DNA of 64,000 nt from Schaalia canis. GTDB taxonomy: Bacteria > Actinomycetota > Actinomycetes > Actinomycetales > Actinomycetaceae. The stretch is from the NCBI RefSeq assembly GCF_003858455.1, contig NZ_RQZF01000008.1, positions 1-64,000 on the forward strand, given 5' to 3'. Below are positions 18,113 to 26,715 of this stretch, in pieces. A model generated the notes under the pieces. That model saw only the letters and a list, made by a program, of their open reading frames with translations, made no database searches and was not told where the DNA came from. Numbering within the stretch: the stretch's first letter is position 1; each line of letters starts with the position of its first letter. The position numbers were made by a program, and so were the translations under genes.

Positions 18113-19456
18113 TCACTCTGCAACGGGAAGGTTGAGATCCTTGAGGGTCTTCACCGATGCTTCCTGAGCGGTTGTGAAGATGTCTGCAACCTTGCCTTCG
18201 CCCTTGACTACCTTGCCTGCGGTTTCCACCATGGCGTCAGCCACTGCGGGGAAGCCGGGGATGAAGGCGAAGTCTGCGAGGGTTTCGTTGGCCTTTGCGA
18301 GCTCTGCGAATACGTCCTGGCCGCCGAACTGCTTCTTGATCTTGTCGGAGGTGACAACCTCACCCTTTGCTGCAACGACGAGGCCTTGGGTGGCCAGGTC
18401 CTTGGTCTGGGTGTTGAACCAGTTGTTGAACTCCATTGCTTCTGCGGGGTGTGCGCAGCCCTTGAGGACGGCTACGCCGGAGCCACCGTCGTGGCCGGTC
18501 TTGCCGGTGCCGAAGTCGGGCAGGAGTGCGACCTGCCAGGTGCCGTCTTCGCCTTCGGGCACGACGCCATCAAGCATGAAGCCTGCTTCCCATGCGGCAC
18601 CGATGTTGCCGATGAGGGTCTTGTCTACCAGGGCCTTGGAGTAGGCGTCGTCCCAACGGTTGTAGGTCAGGACTGCCTTGGCGTCGATGAGTTCTTGCCA
18701 GAATGCGGCAACCTTCTTTGCGCCTTCACCTTCGATGGTGACATTCCACTTGTCGTCCTTGGCGCTGTACCAGGTGTCACCGGCGGCGACAGCCTGGCCA
18801 CCAAGCCAGTAGCCGGGTTCGTCTGCCTCGAAGTCAAGAATGTACTTGCCCTTTTCGGCTGCCTTCTTTGCTTCTTCCTTCAGTTCGTCGAGGGTGGTCG
18901 GAACCTTCAGGCCGAGGGCGTCGAATTCGGCCTTGTCGTAGAAGTACACGAGGGGGCCGGTGTCCTGGGGAAGGCCGACAACCTTACCGCCCACGGACAT
19001 GAGGGAGTAGGCGCCGGAGAAGTTGTCCTTGTACTTTTCAGCTTCGGCGGTGACGTCTTCGACGAGGCCCTTGGTGAAGAAGGCGGGAACCTCGGCGTAG
19101 CCAAGCTGGGCGAGGCAGGGGGCTGCCCCGGCGTTGATGTCGGTTTCGAGCTTCTTGATCATTTCGAGGGCCTTGCCATCGAACTTGGTGGCCTTGACCT
19201 GAACGTCGGGATGCTCTTCGTTCCAGCGTGCAACGATTTCGTCTACCTTGACCATGCCGTCGCCGTCAGGCAGGCGGTGGAGGTATTCGATTTCGATGGC
19301 ATCGCCTGCAGCTTCAGGAGCTGCAGTGGCTGATTGGGTGTCACCGCTGCTGGCTGCAGGGGTTTCCGAGGATGAGCAGGCTGCCAGGCCCATTGTTGCG
19401 ATGGAGGCGGTAGCGAACAGTGCTACGGCCTTCGTCATTGAGGTCGATTTCGACAT
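18113..19456 (-). CDS. Extracellular sugar-binding lipoprotein of ABC importer
   Basis: This 447-residue solute-binding protein has an N-terminal lipoprotein signal: positively charged start, hydrophobic core and lipobox LAAC at about residue 26, followed by a Ser/Ala-rich linker to about 50. The rest is a family 1 carbohydrate-binding fold (EYLHRLPDGDG, a central VGLPQDTGPLVYFYDKAEF, GHDGGSGVAVLKGCAH). It would sit on the outer face of the membrane and deliver an oligosaccharide to the permeases at 16070-17967. The neighbouring phosphorylase suggests galacto-N-biose or lacto-N-biose as ligand. Ribosome site GAAGGAGAG lies before ATG 19456. Confidence 0.9.
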   Translation of the reverse strand: MSKSTSMTKAVALFATASIATMGLAACSSSETPAASSGDTQSATAAPEAAGDAIEIEYLHRLPDGDGMVKVDEIVARWNEEHPDVQVKATKFDGKALEMIKKLETDINAGAAPCLAQLGYAEVPAFFTKGLVEDVTAEAEKYKDNFSGAYSLMSVGGKVVGLPQDTGPLVYFYDKAEFDALGLKVPTTLDELKEEAKKAAEKGKYILDFEADEPGYWLGGQAVAAGDTWYSAKDDKWNVTIEGEGAKKVAAFWQELIDAKAVLTYNRWDDAYSKALVDKTLIGNIGAAWEAGFMLDGVVPEGEDGTWQVALLPDFGTGKTGHDGGSGVAVLKGCAHPAEAMEFNNWFNTQTKDLATQGLVVAAKGEVVTSDKIKKQFGGQDVFAELAKANETLADFAFIPGFPAVADAMVETAGKVVKGEGKVADIFTTAQEASVKTLKDLNLPVAE

Positions 19457-19485
19457 GAAGTCACTCTCCTTCGAGGATCAGAAAT

Positions 19486-19500
19486 GATTAATTCTGATTG
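19486..19500 (-). promoter_or_regulatory. Operator-like motif upstream of the binding-protein gene
   Basis: GATTAATTCTGATTG at 19486-19500 matches 13 of 15 bases of the motif at 22816-22830 (GATCAATACTGATTG) in the divergent promoter region. It lies 29-44 bases before the binding-protein start. A shared site for the DeoR regulator at 21888 is the likely explanation. Confidence 0.5.
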
Positions 19501-19570
19501 CAGACCCATACTAGCGCGCATAATCGATAAATCTCATCCTCGGCTGACAATTTGCCCATAACAATCACAT

Positions 19571-19614
19571 AACGGTGGTGGGGAAGCGCGAAAACACGCT
19601 TCCCCACCACCGTT
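19571..19614 (-). terminator. Terminator of the phosphorylase gene
   Basis: A perfect 18-base stem (19571-19588 with 19597-19614) encloses the 8-base loop CGAAAACA. It begins 28 bases past the GH112 stop on the minus strand. It separates the deoR-phosphorylase unit from the importer genes, which therefore need their own promoter. Confidence 0.8.
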
Positions 19615-19642
19615 ACTCACACGCCATCAGGCGCGCATCACA

Positions 19643-21814
19643 CTAGGGACGCAACCACAGCGAACCCAAAGGCTCCAAAGTGACCGCAGCTTTCTCCTGC
19701 GGCACACCATGCAGCACGGTGGAGACCGTCTCCATGGAGGAGTTGTAGACAAAGACTGCTCCATCGGCGTAGCTGGCTACATCAACACGCTGATCTTCAG
19801 CGTGGATGGAGGCCTCGTAGGAGTCCTCAGCTCGCGCCGCCCAGTAAATCGCCCTGGCCAAAATGCGGGCGTTCTCCTGGCTGAAGGGCAGACCAGCCAG
19901 GTAGACCGAGCGCCCTTGGCCGTACGCATTTACTGCTGCATGCACGCTCGTTCCTTCAGAGGCCACCACCTCCACGCTGGAAGTCACCGGCACCCAGAAA
20001 CGCGAGCCCCCCGCAGCATTGAGCCTCAGCGCTGCTCCACCTTCACCTTGCATAATGAAATGCTCTTCGGCGCGCGTCGGGTAACGGTCTGTCGACAAAG
20101 AGAAGGACTGTTCTTGGTCAACGCCAAAGACATCTGACAGTTGGTTCACTGCACCGTTCGCGATATAGGCACAGGGCTCTCCCACACCAATAATGCCGCC
20201 GCCGTCAGCGACGAAGCGACGCACCACTGATTGCAGCTCCACATCGGCCCAGTGGGCTCCGCCCGAGAAGGCTGTTCCCGCTTCACCGACGTTCACGAGC
20301 ACGTCAATCCCTTCGGGCACCCCTGCTCGGATGTCATCAAAAGACATGAACTCGACGTCGAAAGGCAGGCCCGCGAGCGCTTCGAGTACACCCACATAGG
20401 CCTCGGTCTGTTCAAACGGTAGGGCGTGGGCGACCATGTGGGTCTGCCAGGAACGCACCTTGCCCCAGGCGTTGAGTACGCCTACGCGCACCGGCGCTGC
20501 CAGGGGGCGCTCTCCGGCAGCAGCCTCGTAGATGTCGCGGAATTCTTGGCAGATCTGGGTAATGCGTTCAACGAATTCGGGGAATTGGATGGCCAGAGAG
20601 AGGTAGCCGCCGTATCCGATTCGGTCGAGCGGGGAGCGTACGATAGCGCGGCGGGCTGCCATCCACGAGGTATTGGCCTCCCCCACCGGATCGCCTTCCG
20701 GGTTGAACACGTCGGGGAAGAAGTAGGGCAGGAAACGGCCTTCGGTGTATCGCACATGCGGGATGTCAGAGATCATGCGGCAGGTTGCGGCGTTGCCCAC
20801 GGAGCCAACGACGGCGTCCAAGCCTGTTTCAGCAAAACGCTCCCCGTAGGGTTCGGTGCCGATCCAGTTATCCCCGAGGAACATCATTGCTTCTTTGCCT
20901 GCGGCATGGACGGCATCGGTGAGTTCGCGCACGCGGGAGGTAACAAAGCGGTTTTGGAAGTCCATCCAGTCGCGGAATGCCTTAGTGGGCACGCGGAAGG
21001 AGCAGTTGTAGTAGCCCTCGTCCACGAAGTCCTCAGGGGTCAGACGGTAGCCGTATTCGGCGTAGAAAGCCTCCATAGCTTCGACGGAGACGGATGCGGA
21101 GTACCCGAACCAGTCAACGTACTTTTCTTTGCGTTGGTTATTGAATACCAGGGTGAAGTGGTAGAAGAAGGTGGTGAAACGGACGACGTCAATTTCGTCG
21201 TGCTCAGCCAGCCAGCGGTCGAGTTCGCTGCGGACGCGTTCCCACACCTTGGGGAGGCGTACATCGTAGGGGCGTTCTTGGTGGCGGGTGGGGTCATCGT
21301 CCCAGTTATTGGTGATGTAGTTGTACATCTGGGTGGAGTCCCAGATTTGGCGGGCGAGGAAGTTGACGGTGTAGAGGTGGCCTAGTTCGGGTGCGAGGAT
21401 GCGCACATGGCTGTCGTCAATGAGTTCCCATTCCTCGCGCGCCAGGGTGCGTCCGGTGGTGCGGTCAATGACCTGCCAGTATCGGGCGAGGTCAACCTGG
21501 GTGTTGGGGGCGAATTGTTCGGTGAGGTAGCCCTCCATAATGTCGATGACGAGGTCGCCTCCCAGTGCTGGGGTGCGGGGGGACTGGAGGTATTGGTGGA
21601 TGGTGGTGTCGGGGTTGTCGAGGGCCCATTCCTGGTCACCGCGTGCGGGGAAGTAGGTGGAGTAGACCTTTGCGGCGAGTTCGTGAACGAGGTCGGGCAG
21701 GTGGGTGCCATCTGAGTTGCGCACCGCATCGGCGCCGAGTTGCTGCATCAGTTTTTTCACGTCCTCATCGATACCAACTTCGATGGGGAGTGTGACGCGG
21801 CCGTGGGTTGTCAT
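19643..21814 (-). CDS. lnpA: 1,3-beta-galactosyl-N-acetylhexosamine phosphorylase (GH112)
   Basis: This 723-residue cytoplasmic enzyme splits galacto-N-biose or lacto-N-biose I with phosphate to galactose 1-phosphate plus GalNAc or GlcNAc. GH112 identity is seen in the N-terminal region (GHLYTVNFLARQIWDST, RFTTFFYHFTLVF), the conserved WFGYSASVSVEAMEAFY, MFLGDNWIGTEPYG and GSVGNAATCRMISD, and the C-terminal glutaminase-like domain. Length is near the usual 720-750. The frame is open to 21949, but ATG 21814 has AGAGGAGA before it, while the upstream extension looks non-coding. It follows deoR by 73 bases. Preference for GNB over LNB cannot be told from sequence here. Confidence 0.92.
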   Translation of the reverse strand: MTTHGRVTLPIEVGIDEDVKKLMQQLGADAVRNSDGTHLPDLVHELAAKVYSTYFPARGDQEWALDNPDTTIHQYLQSPRTPALGGDLVIDIMEGYLTEQFAPNTQVDLARYWQVIDRTTGRTLAREEWELIDDSHVRILAPELGHLYTVNFLARQIWDSTQMYNYITNNWDDDPTRHQERPYDVRLPKVWERVRSELDRWLAEHDEIDVVRFTTFFYHFTLVFNNQRKEKYVDWFGYSASVSVEAMEAFYAEYGYRLTPEDFVDEGYYNCSFRVPTKAFRDWMDFQNRFVTSRVRELTDAVHAAGKEAMMFLGDNWIGTEPYGERFAETGLDAVVGSVGNAATCRMISDIPHVRYTEGRFLPYFFPDVFNPEGDPVGEANTSWMAARRAIVRSPLDRIGYGGYLSLAIQFPEFVERITQICQEFRDIYEAAAGERPLAAPVRVGVLNAWGKVRSWQTHMVAHALPFEQTEAYVGVLEALAGLPFDVEFMSFDDIRAGVPEGIDVLVNVGEAGTAFSGGAHWADVELQSVVRRFVADGGGIIGVGEPCAYIANGAVNQLSDVFGVDQEQSFSLSTDRYPTRAEEHFIMQGEGGAALRLNAAGGSRFWVPVTSSVEVVASEGTSVHAAVNAYGQGRSVYLAGLPFSQENARILARAIYWAARAEDSYEASIHAEDQRVDVASYADGAVFVYNSSMETVSTVLHGVPQEKAAVTLEPLGSLWLRP

Positions 21815-21887
21815 GGGTTCTCCTCTGAACTCGCGGGAAATGAAAGGCGGGGAATGAAGGAAGGAAAGAAGGGGATGGGGGTTGGTT

Positions 21888-22682
21888 TTAGGGAGCGGGG
21901 GCGATGACGACCTCAATCCCGTGTTCTCGTAGGGCGTGGGCGTGTTCATCGCAGATGCCGGTGTCGGTGACGACGGCCGATACTGCTGTCAGTGGGGCAA
22001 TCTTGGCAAAGGCGCTCTGTCCGATTTTTCCTGAGTCGGCAACGACGACGACGCGCCGGGCTGCACTGGCGAGCGCGGCGTTCACTTGGGCTTCGCCCTC
22101 GTGGTCGGTGTAGAGGCCGTGCGTCAGGTCAAGAGCGTTGATTCCCAGGAAGAGCGTGTCAACGGAGATGTGCGGCAGGATGAGGGAGGAGAGAGGTCCA
22201 GTCAGTTCATAGCTGCGTGCCCGCACGACCCCGCCTGTGACGACGACGCGCACTCCGGGGCGAATAGCAAGGTCGTTGGCGATGTTGATGGCGTTGGTGA
22301 CCAGGGTGATGCCGTCATTTTCGAAGTCTTCTTCTGCGCTGACTCGTAGGCCAACTTCGTGGGCGGTCAAGGTGGTGGTTGTACCGCCGTTGAATCCAAT
22401 GACGTCGCCTGGGGCAACCATTGCGGCAGCACTGCGGGCAATGGCGAGTTTGGCATCTGATTGTGCGCCTGAGCGGTAGCGCAGGGGCAGTTCTCCACTG
22501 GAGGGGTTGGCGCTAGCACCGCCACGGGTGCGCATGATGAGCTGTTGGTTGGCCAGTGTGTCGAGGTCACGGCGTACAGTTGCTGGAGATACGCCGAGTT
22601 CTTCGACAGCATCTTCGACGCGCAGGGTGCCACGTTCCATCACCAGATGGGCCAGTGCCGAGAGTCGGTCTTGGCGGTTCAC
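21888..22682 (-). CDS. DeoR-family transcriptional regulator
   Basis: The 264-residue protein has an N-terminal DeoR helix-turn-helix (RVEDAVEELGVSPATVRRD, residues about 20-40) and a C-terminal sugar-phosphate-binding domain (GFNGGTTTTLTAHEVG, FLGINALDLTHGLYT, VVVADSGKIGQSAFAKI). Such proteins repress sugar genes until a phosphorylated intermediate binds; AgaR is the functional parallel for galactosamine genes. It is transcribed with the phosphorylase and divergently from the catabolic arm. The paired motifs at 22816 and 19486 are its likely operators. Confidence 0.87.
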   Translation of the reverse strand: MNRQDRLSALAHLVMERGTLRVEDAVEELGVSPATVRRDLDTLANQQLIMRTRGGASANPSSGELPLRYRSGAQSDAKLAIARSAAAMVAPGDVIGFNGGTTTTLTAHEVGLRVSAEEDFENDGITLVTNAINIANDLAIRPGVRVVVTGGVVRARSYELTGPLSSLILPHISVDTLFLGINALDLTHGLYTDHEGEAQVNAALASAARRVVVVADSGKIGQSAFAKIAPLTAVSAVVTDTGICDEHAHALREHGIEVVIAPAP

Positions 22683-22815
22683 GGCAGCTCTCCTTTCCCA
22701 TGTTTTCTGCCCGTTTTCTTCCCTATTGTGCGTCAGGAGTGGACGTGAAGGGGAGAATGTGAAAACAGTGGTGCGTAGTTGGTGGTGAAAGTGTCACTGC
22801 ACAGAGTACACTAAC

Positions 22816-22832
22816 GATCAATACTGATTGAT
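22816..22832 (+). promoter_or_regulatory. Operator-like palindrome in the divergent regulon promoter region
   Basis: GATCAATACTGATTGAT contains the inverted repeat ATCAAT/ATTGAT around a 4-base centre and shares 13 of 15 bases with the motif before the binding-protein gene. It lies between deoR (start 22682) and the SIS gene (start 22910). A TTGATA overlapping its right half could be a -35 element, so a bound regulator would block transcription. Confidence 0.55.
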
Positions 22833-22909
22833 ACAGTCTATCTGTAATCATGTTTAGTCAATAGATGCTCTCGTTATTGACCACATCGCCCACAAGGAAG
22901 GTGCCCCTC

Positions 22910-23791
22910 ATGAGCATTACCAGCGCCGAAATTGCTTCCCAGCCCGAGGTCTGGACCCGCGTTGTCGAATGTGCCGCCGACGCAGCCCCCCTCGTTGCCG
23001 ACGGAGACTCTGTCGCCGTCGTCGGCTGCGGAACCTCATGGTTCATCGCCCAGGCCTACACGCGCATGCGCGAAAGCATGGGCAAGGGCGTTTCCGATGC
23101 CTTCACCGCCACCGAGTTCCCCGTTGAACGCGCCTACGATCACGTCATTTGCCTCTCTCGCTCTGGCACCACCACCGAGATCATCGACGTCATGCGCCAA
23201 CTCCACGAGGCCGGCCGCCCCGCTACCCTCATCACCGCAGTCTCCCCTGGCCCCGCCTCACCCTACGCTCACACCGAGATTGTCCTTGACTTCGCGGACG
23301 AAGAATCCGTCGTCCAGACGCGCTTTGCCACCTCCGCCCTCGCATACTTCCGCCTTAACCTTGGCCAGGATCTGACCCAGACCATTGCGGATGCTCGCAC
23401 TGCTCTTGAAGTCGAGATCCCCCAGCGCTGGGTAGAAGCCACTCAGATCACCTTCCTTGGCTACAACTGGACCATCGGCCTGTCCAACGAAGCTGGCCTG
23501 AAACTGCGTGAAGCCAGCCAATCCTGGACCGAGGCCTACTCCGCCATGGAGTACCGTCATGGCCCGATCTCCATTGCTGAACCTGGCCGACTCGTGTGGG
23601 CATTCGGTGAAGTTCCCGAAGGCCTCGAAGAACAAGTTGGCGCCACCGGCGCAGAGTTCGTTCACTCTGACCTTGATCCCATGGCTGACCTCATCATCGC
23701 CCAACGCCTTGCTGTGGCCCGGGCAGAGGCGCGCGGCCTCAACCCCGACACCCCCCGCCACCTCACCCGTTCGGTAATTCTCGACGCCTGA
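22910..23791 (+). CDS. SIS-domain sugar-phosphate isomerase/deaminase (AgaS-like)
   Basis: This 293-residue protein has two SIS modules: VVGCGTSWFIAQAY and LSRSGTTTEIIDVM in the first half, FLGYNWTIGLSNEAGLKLRE and AMEYRHGP in the second, the layout of GlmS C-terminal domains and AgaS. With a kinase, a PfkB kinase and a class II aldolase following, conversion of galactosamine 6-phosphate to tagatose 6-phosphate with loss of ammonia is the best guess. ATG 22910 is preferred over 22865 because AAGGAAGG lies just before it. A glucosamine-6-phosphate role remains possible. Confidence 0.8.
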   Translation: MSITSAEIASQPEVWTRVVECAADAAPLVADGDSVAVVGCGTSWFIAQAYTRMRESMGKGVSDAFTATEFPVERAYDHVICLSRSGTTTEIIDVMRQLHEAGRPATLITAVSPGPASPYAHTEIVLDFADEESVVQTRFATSALAYFRLNLGQDLTQTIADARTALEVEIPQRWVEATQITFLGYNWTIGLSNEAGLKLREASQSWTEAYSAMEYRHGPISIAEPGRLVWAFGEVPEGLEEQVGATGAEFVHSDLDPMADLIIAQRLAVARAEARGLNPDTPRHLTRSVILDA

Positions 23792-23799
23792 TTTACAGA

Positions 23800-23841
23800 G
23801 CCTTCGCGGCGTGCCACACTCAGCGTGTACGCCGCGAAGGC
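23800..23841 (+). terminator. Intercistronic hairpin between SIS and ROK genes
   Basis: A perfect 12-base stem, GCCTTCGCGGCG at 23800-23811 and its complement at 23830-23841, with a further ACAC/GTGT pairing inside the loop. It lies 8 bases after the SIS stop and 50 before the ROK start. No T-run follows, so partial termination or message processing is likely rather than a full stop. Confidence 0.7.
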
Positions 23842-23891
23842 GTTCATCTTCCTCATACCCCTATCCCATCCATACATTTGAGGAGTACACC

Positions 23892-24827
23892 ATGCGATAC
23901 GCGATCGGCATTGACGTAGGCGGCACCACCATCAAAGCGGCCCTCATCGGCGAGAATGCGCGAATATACGACTCGATCAGCATGGACACTCCCCACTCCA
24001 CCGGAGCCATCACCTCCGCATGCTCCACCCTGGTCACCACCCTGCGTGACCGCGTCAACGCCGGTGACCTTGAAGGCGTTAATGGCCCTATCCACCCTGA
24101 TGAACTCATCAGCACCATCGGCGTTGACGTACCCGGCATCGTTGACGAACAACGCGGCATCGCCGAGTTTTCCGCAAATCTCGGCTGGGAAAACTGGAGA
24201 GCCCACGCCGACTTTGAAGCCGCACTGGGCACATCCGTTGCCTTTGGCCACGACGTTCGCAACGGCGCCAAAGCTGAATCCCACTGGGGCATCGCCCTAC
24301 CCAACTTCTTCTACATTGCTATCGGCACAGGTATCGCCTCGGTTCTGGTTATCAATGGCGCGCCTGTAGCCCCACACGGCTGGGCAGGTGAAATCGGTCA
24401 GGTGCCCGTCCCCGATCCTCAACGCCAAGGCTCCCTTTTACCCCTTGAACAGGTCAGCAGTGCCTCCGCTATTGCCAAGCGGGCCATCGAAGCAGACCTC
24501 GTAGGAGAGGACGCCGGCGCCGCAGAGGTCTACCTTCTTGCCGGCGCAGGTAATGAGGACGCGCAAGACATCATCAACGACGCAATCTGCGCCCTTGCCC
24601 ACGGTATCGCCCCCGCCCTGGCAGCATTTGGCCCCATTCCCGTTGTTCTGGGTGGCGGCCTAGCAAATGAGGGCGACCCCCTTTGCGATCACCTTGAAAT
24701 GGAACTAAGCCTTGCCCTAGGCATCATCCCCCCACCTCCGGTCATGACCGCCACCCTCGGCTCACGCTCCCAAGTTCTTGGGGCAGCGCTGAGCGCCTTC
24801 CAATGTCACGACCTTCTCGGACAATAA
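23892..24827 (+). CDS. ROK-family sugar kinase, probable N-acetylhexosamine kinase
   Basis: The 311-residue kinase has the ATP phosphate loop at its start (AIGIDVGGTTIKAALIG) and the catalytic Asp in FGHDVRNGAKAE. The second phosphate motif is seen as YIAIGTGIASVLVINGAP. The usual zinc motif of ROK proteins (GH then CxCGxxGC) is absent: here GEIGQVPVPDPQRQGSLLPLEQVSSASAI has neither the His nor the cysteines. In this regulon the expected substrate is GalNAc (or GlcNAc) released by the phosphorylase. ATG 23892 follows GAGGAG; the longer frame to 23811 crosses the hairpin and is unlikely. Confidence 0.82.
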   Translation: MRYAIGIDVGGTTIKAALIGENARIYDSISMDTPHSTGAITSACSTLVTTLRDRVNAGDLEGVNGPIHPDELISTIGVDVPGIVDEQRGIAEFSANLGWENWRAHADFEAALGTSVAFGHDVRNGAKAESHWGIALPNFFYIAIGTGIASVLVINGAPVAPHGWAGEIGQVPVPDPQRQGSLLPLEQVSSASAIAKRAIEADLVGEDAGAAEVYLLAGAGNEDAQDIINDAICALAHGIAPALAAFGPIPVVLGGGLANEGDPLCDHLEMELSLALGIIPPPPVMTATLGSRSQVLGAALSAFQCHDLLGQ

Positions 24828-24879
24828 CGGAAAAACGCAGCCGCGATAGCCTCACCAGAGCAGCACAGGAGACGTCTGC

Positions 24880-25821
24880 ATGACGACGATCTGGACCATC
24901 ACCCCCAACCCCGCCCTTGATTTCACCTACAGGGTGCCTGCCTTGAACTACGGGCATAGCCATCGCGTCGACCACGTTGATATACGCCCCGGCGGTAAAG
25001 GTATTAACGTGGCGCGCGTCCTTGCTCAACTCGGGTATGCGTCCTGCGTGACAGGATTCCTTGGAGGCAGCAACGGCAGCACTTTTCGAGATCTGCTCAC
25101 CCAATGCGCCCCTTCTGACCTGCTCCGCCCCTGTTTTATCGACACCGATATGCAAACGCGCATGAGTATCGCGGTTGTCGATTCGGACGCGACCGTGTTC
25201 AATGAAGCGGGAATCGCCCCACAGGATTCAGACTGGGAACGCCTGTGCGACTTCCTTGCCAAAAAGGTTCGCCCCGGTGACATCGTTGCCTGCTGCGGGT
25301 CCTTCCCAGGGGACTCCTCCCCTACCTGGATTGAAGCGATTATCCGTACCGTCCACGAGGCCGGCGCACGCATCCTCGTTGATGCCAGTGGTGACCTCTT
25401 AACTGCGGCGTGCCACGCTGGTGCTGACCTGGTTAAGCCCAATGACATTGAACTCCGTCAGACAACGGGGAAGGACAGTGTCGAAGAAGGCGCACGCACT
25501 CTCCTGAACGACGGGGTGAGTGTGGTGATCGTGTCAGAAGGCGCTCGCGGCATGAGCGTTCATGGCAACGATGGAGCCTTCCGCGCGCTTCCCGCTCGCT
25601 CAGTTGCAGGAAATCCTACGGGTGCTGGGGATGCCTCGGTGGCGGCATGGTGTGCTTTCCTTTCCTCCTACGACGGTCCAATGACTGCGGCTGCTCTTGC
25701 CGATGCCCTGCCCCAAGCTGTTGCTCTTTCGGGGGCGGCTGTCGCCTGCCCCGTTGCGGGCGAAGTTGACCGCGATCTTTATGAAGAAATGCTCCCTCTA
25801 GTGAAAGTTGAGTCCTACTGA
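24880..25821 (+). CDS. PfkB-family kinase, probable tagatose-6-phosphate kinase
   Basis: This 313-residue kinase is of the LacC/FruK group: N-terminal ITPNPALDFTY, RPGGKGINVARVLAQLG near residue 40, and the catalytic NPTGAGDASVAAW near the C-terminus. It would phosphorylate tagatose 6-phosphate to the 1,6-bisphosphate; 1-phosphofructokinase activity cannot be excluded on sequence. Its TGA overlaps the next ATG by one base, tying it to the aldolase and favouring the tagatose assignment. Ribosome site AGGAGA lies before ATG 24880. Confidence 0.85.
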   Translation: MTTIWTITPNPALDFTYRVPALNYGHSHRVDHVDIRPGGKGINVARVLAQLGYASCVTGFLGGSNGSTFRDLLTQCAPSDLLRPCFIDTDMQTRMSIAVVDSDATVFNEAGIAPQDSDWERLCDFLAKKVRPGDIVACCGSFPGDSSPTWIEAIIRTVHEAGARILVDASGDLLTAACHAGADLVKPNDIELRQTTGKDSVEEGARTLLNDGVSVVIVSEGARGMSVHGNDGAFRALPARSVAGNPTGAGDASVAAWCAFLSSYDGPMTAAALADALPQAVALSGAAVACPVAGEVDRDLYEEMLPLVKVESY

Positions 25822-26660
25822 TGCCTCTTGTCGATATTCGCCAGATGGCTGCCGAAGCCGCAGCCGCCAAGGTTGGTCTTGGTGCCTTCAACGTGGTGCT
25901 CCTTGAGTTCGCTCACGCTGAGGTTGAGGCTGCTGAACGCGTCGGTGTGCCTATCGTCCTCCAGCTTTCAGAGAATGCCATTAAGTATCACGGTGGGAAG
26001 ATCGCGCCACTGGGTGCTGCACTGCTGGCCCTAGCTCATGAGGCGAGCGTACCCGTTGCTGTCCATCTCGATCACGCCGAAAGCGTTGACCTGTGCAAGG
26101 CTGCAGTCGACTTGGGCTTTAACTCGGTCATGTATGACGGCTCCCATTTGGATGATGCGACGAACCGTGACACCACGGCTGCTGTGGTGGAGTTTTGCCA
26201 TGCTGCGGGTGTTGCTGTTGAAGCTGAACTTGGTGAGGTTGGGGGAAAGAACGGCGTGCACGACCCCTCGGCGCGCACGAACCCTGAAGATGCTGCCGCC
26301 TTCGTTGCTGACACAGGTGTGGATCTACTCGCTGTGGCCGTCGGTTCCTCTCACGCCATGACAACCCGCGGCGCTGTGCTCGATACTGAGCTTATTAGCG
26401 CTATTCGTGATGCTGTTCCTGTCCCCCTGGTGTTGCATGGCTCCTCGGGCGTCTCTGATGAGGGCATGGTGGCTGCTATTAAGGCGGGCATGACCAAGAT
26501 CAACGTCTCTACCCACCTCAATGTGGGGTTCACCGGCGTTGTGCGTGAGATCCTCAATGCGGACGAGAAGATCGTTGACCCACGCAAATACGTTGGACCA
26601 GGCCGAGCTCATGTCACTGACGAGGTTGCCCGCCTGCTCTCCTTGTACACCACCGCCTAA
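25821..26660 (+). CDS. Class II aldolase, probable tagatose-1,6-bisphosphate aldolase
   Basis: The 279-residue enzyme is a zinc-dependent fructose/tagatose-bisphosphate aldolase (KbaY/GatY/FbaA family). Metal-site segments are VHLDHAES (about residue 80), EAELGEVGGKNG and the second-His LVLHGSSG near 210, followed by TKINVSTHLN. It would split tagatose 1,6-bisphosphate to dihydroxyacetone phosphate and glyceraldehyde 3-phosphate, linking the regulon to glycolysis. It is translationally coupled to the PfkB kinase. Fructose specificity is not excluded. Confidence 0.87.
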   Translation: MPLVDIRQMAAEAAAAKVGLGAFNVVLLEFAHAEVEAAERVGVPIVLQLSENAIKYHGGKIAPLGAALLALAHEASVPVAVHLDHAESVDLCKAAVDLGFNSVMYDGSHLDDATNRDTTAAVVEFCHAAGVAVEAELGEVGGKNGVHDPSARTNPEDAAAFVADTGVDLLAVAVGSSHAMTTRGAVLDTELISAIRDAVPVPLVLHGSSGVSDEGMVAAIKAGMTKINVSTHLNVGFTGVVREILNADEKIVDPRKYVGPGRAHVTDEVARLLSLYTTA

Positions 26661-26715
26661 TGCCCTCTTACGCTTGAGTCCTTCCGCGGGGCATTAAGGC
26701 GCTGTTTCCTGTCAC

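Noticed and set aside
18104-19333. 409-codon open frame on the plus strand opposite the binding-protein gene
   Set aside because: It is a shadow of the real gene at 18113-19456, which has a lipoprotein signal and known fold; the opposite frame is Cys/Val/Gly-rich with no recognisable domain.
20426-21385. 319-codon open frame on the plus strand inside the phosphorylase gene
   Set aside because: It mirrors the GH112 coding sequence; no ribosome site or domain supports it.
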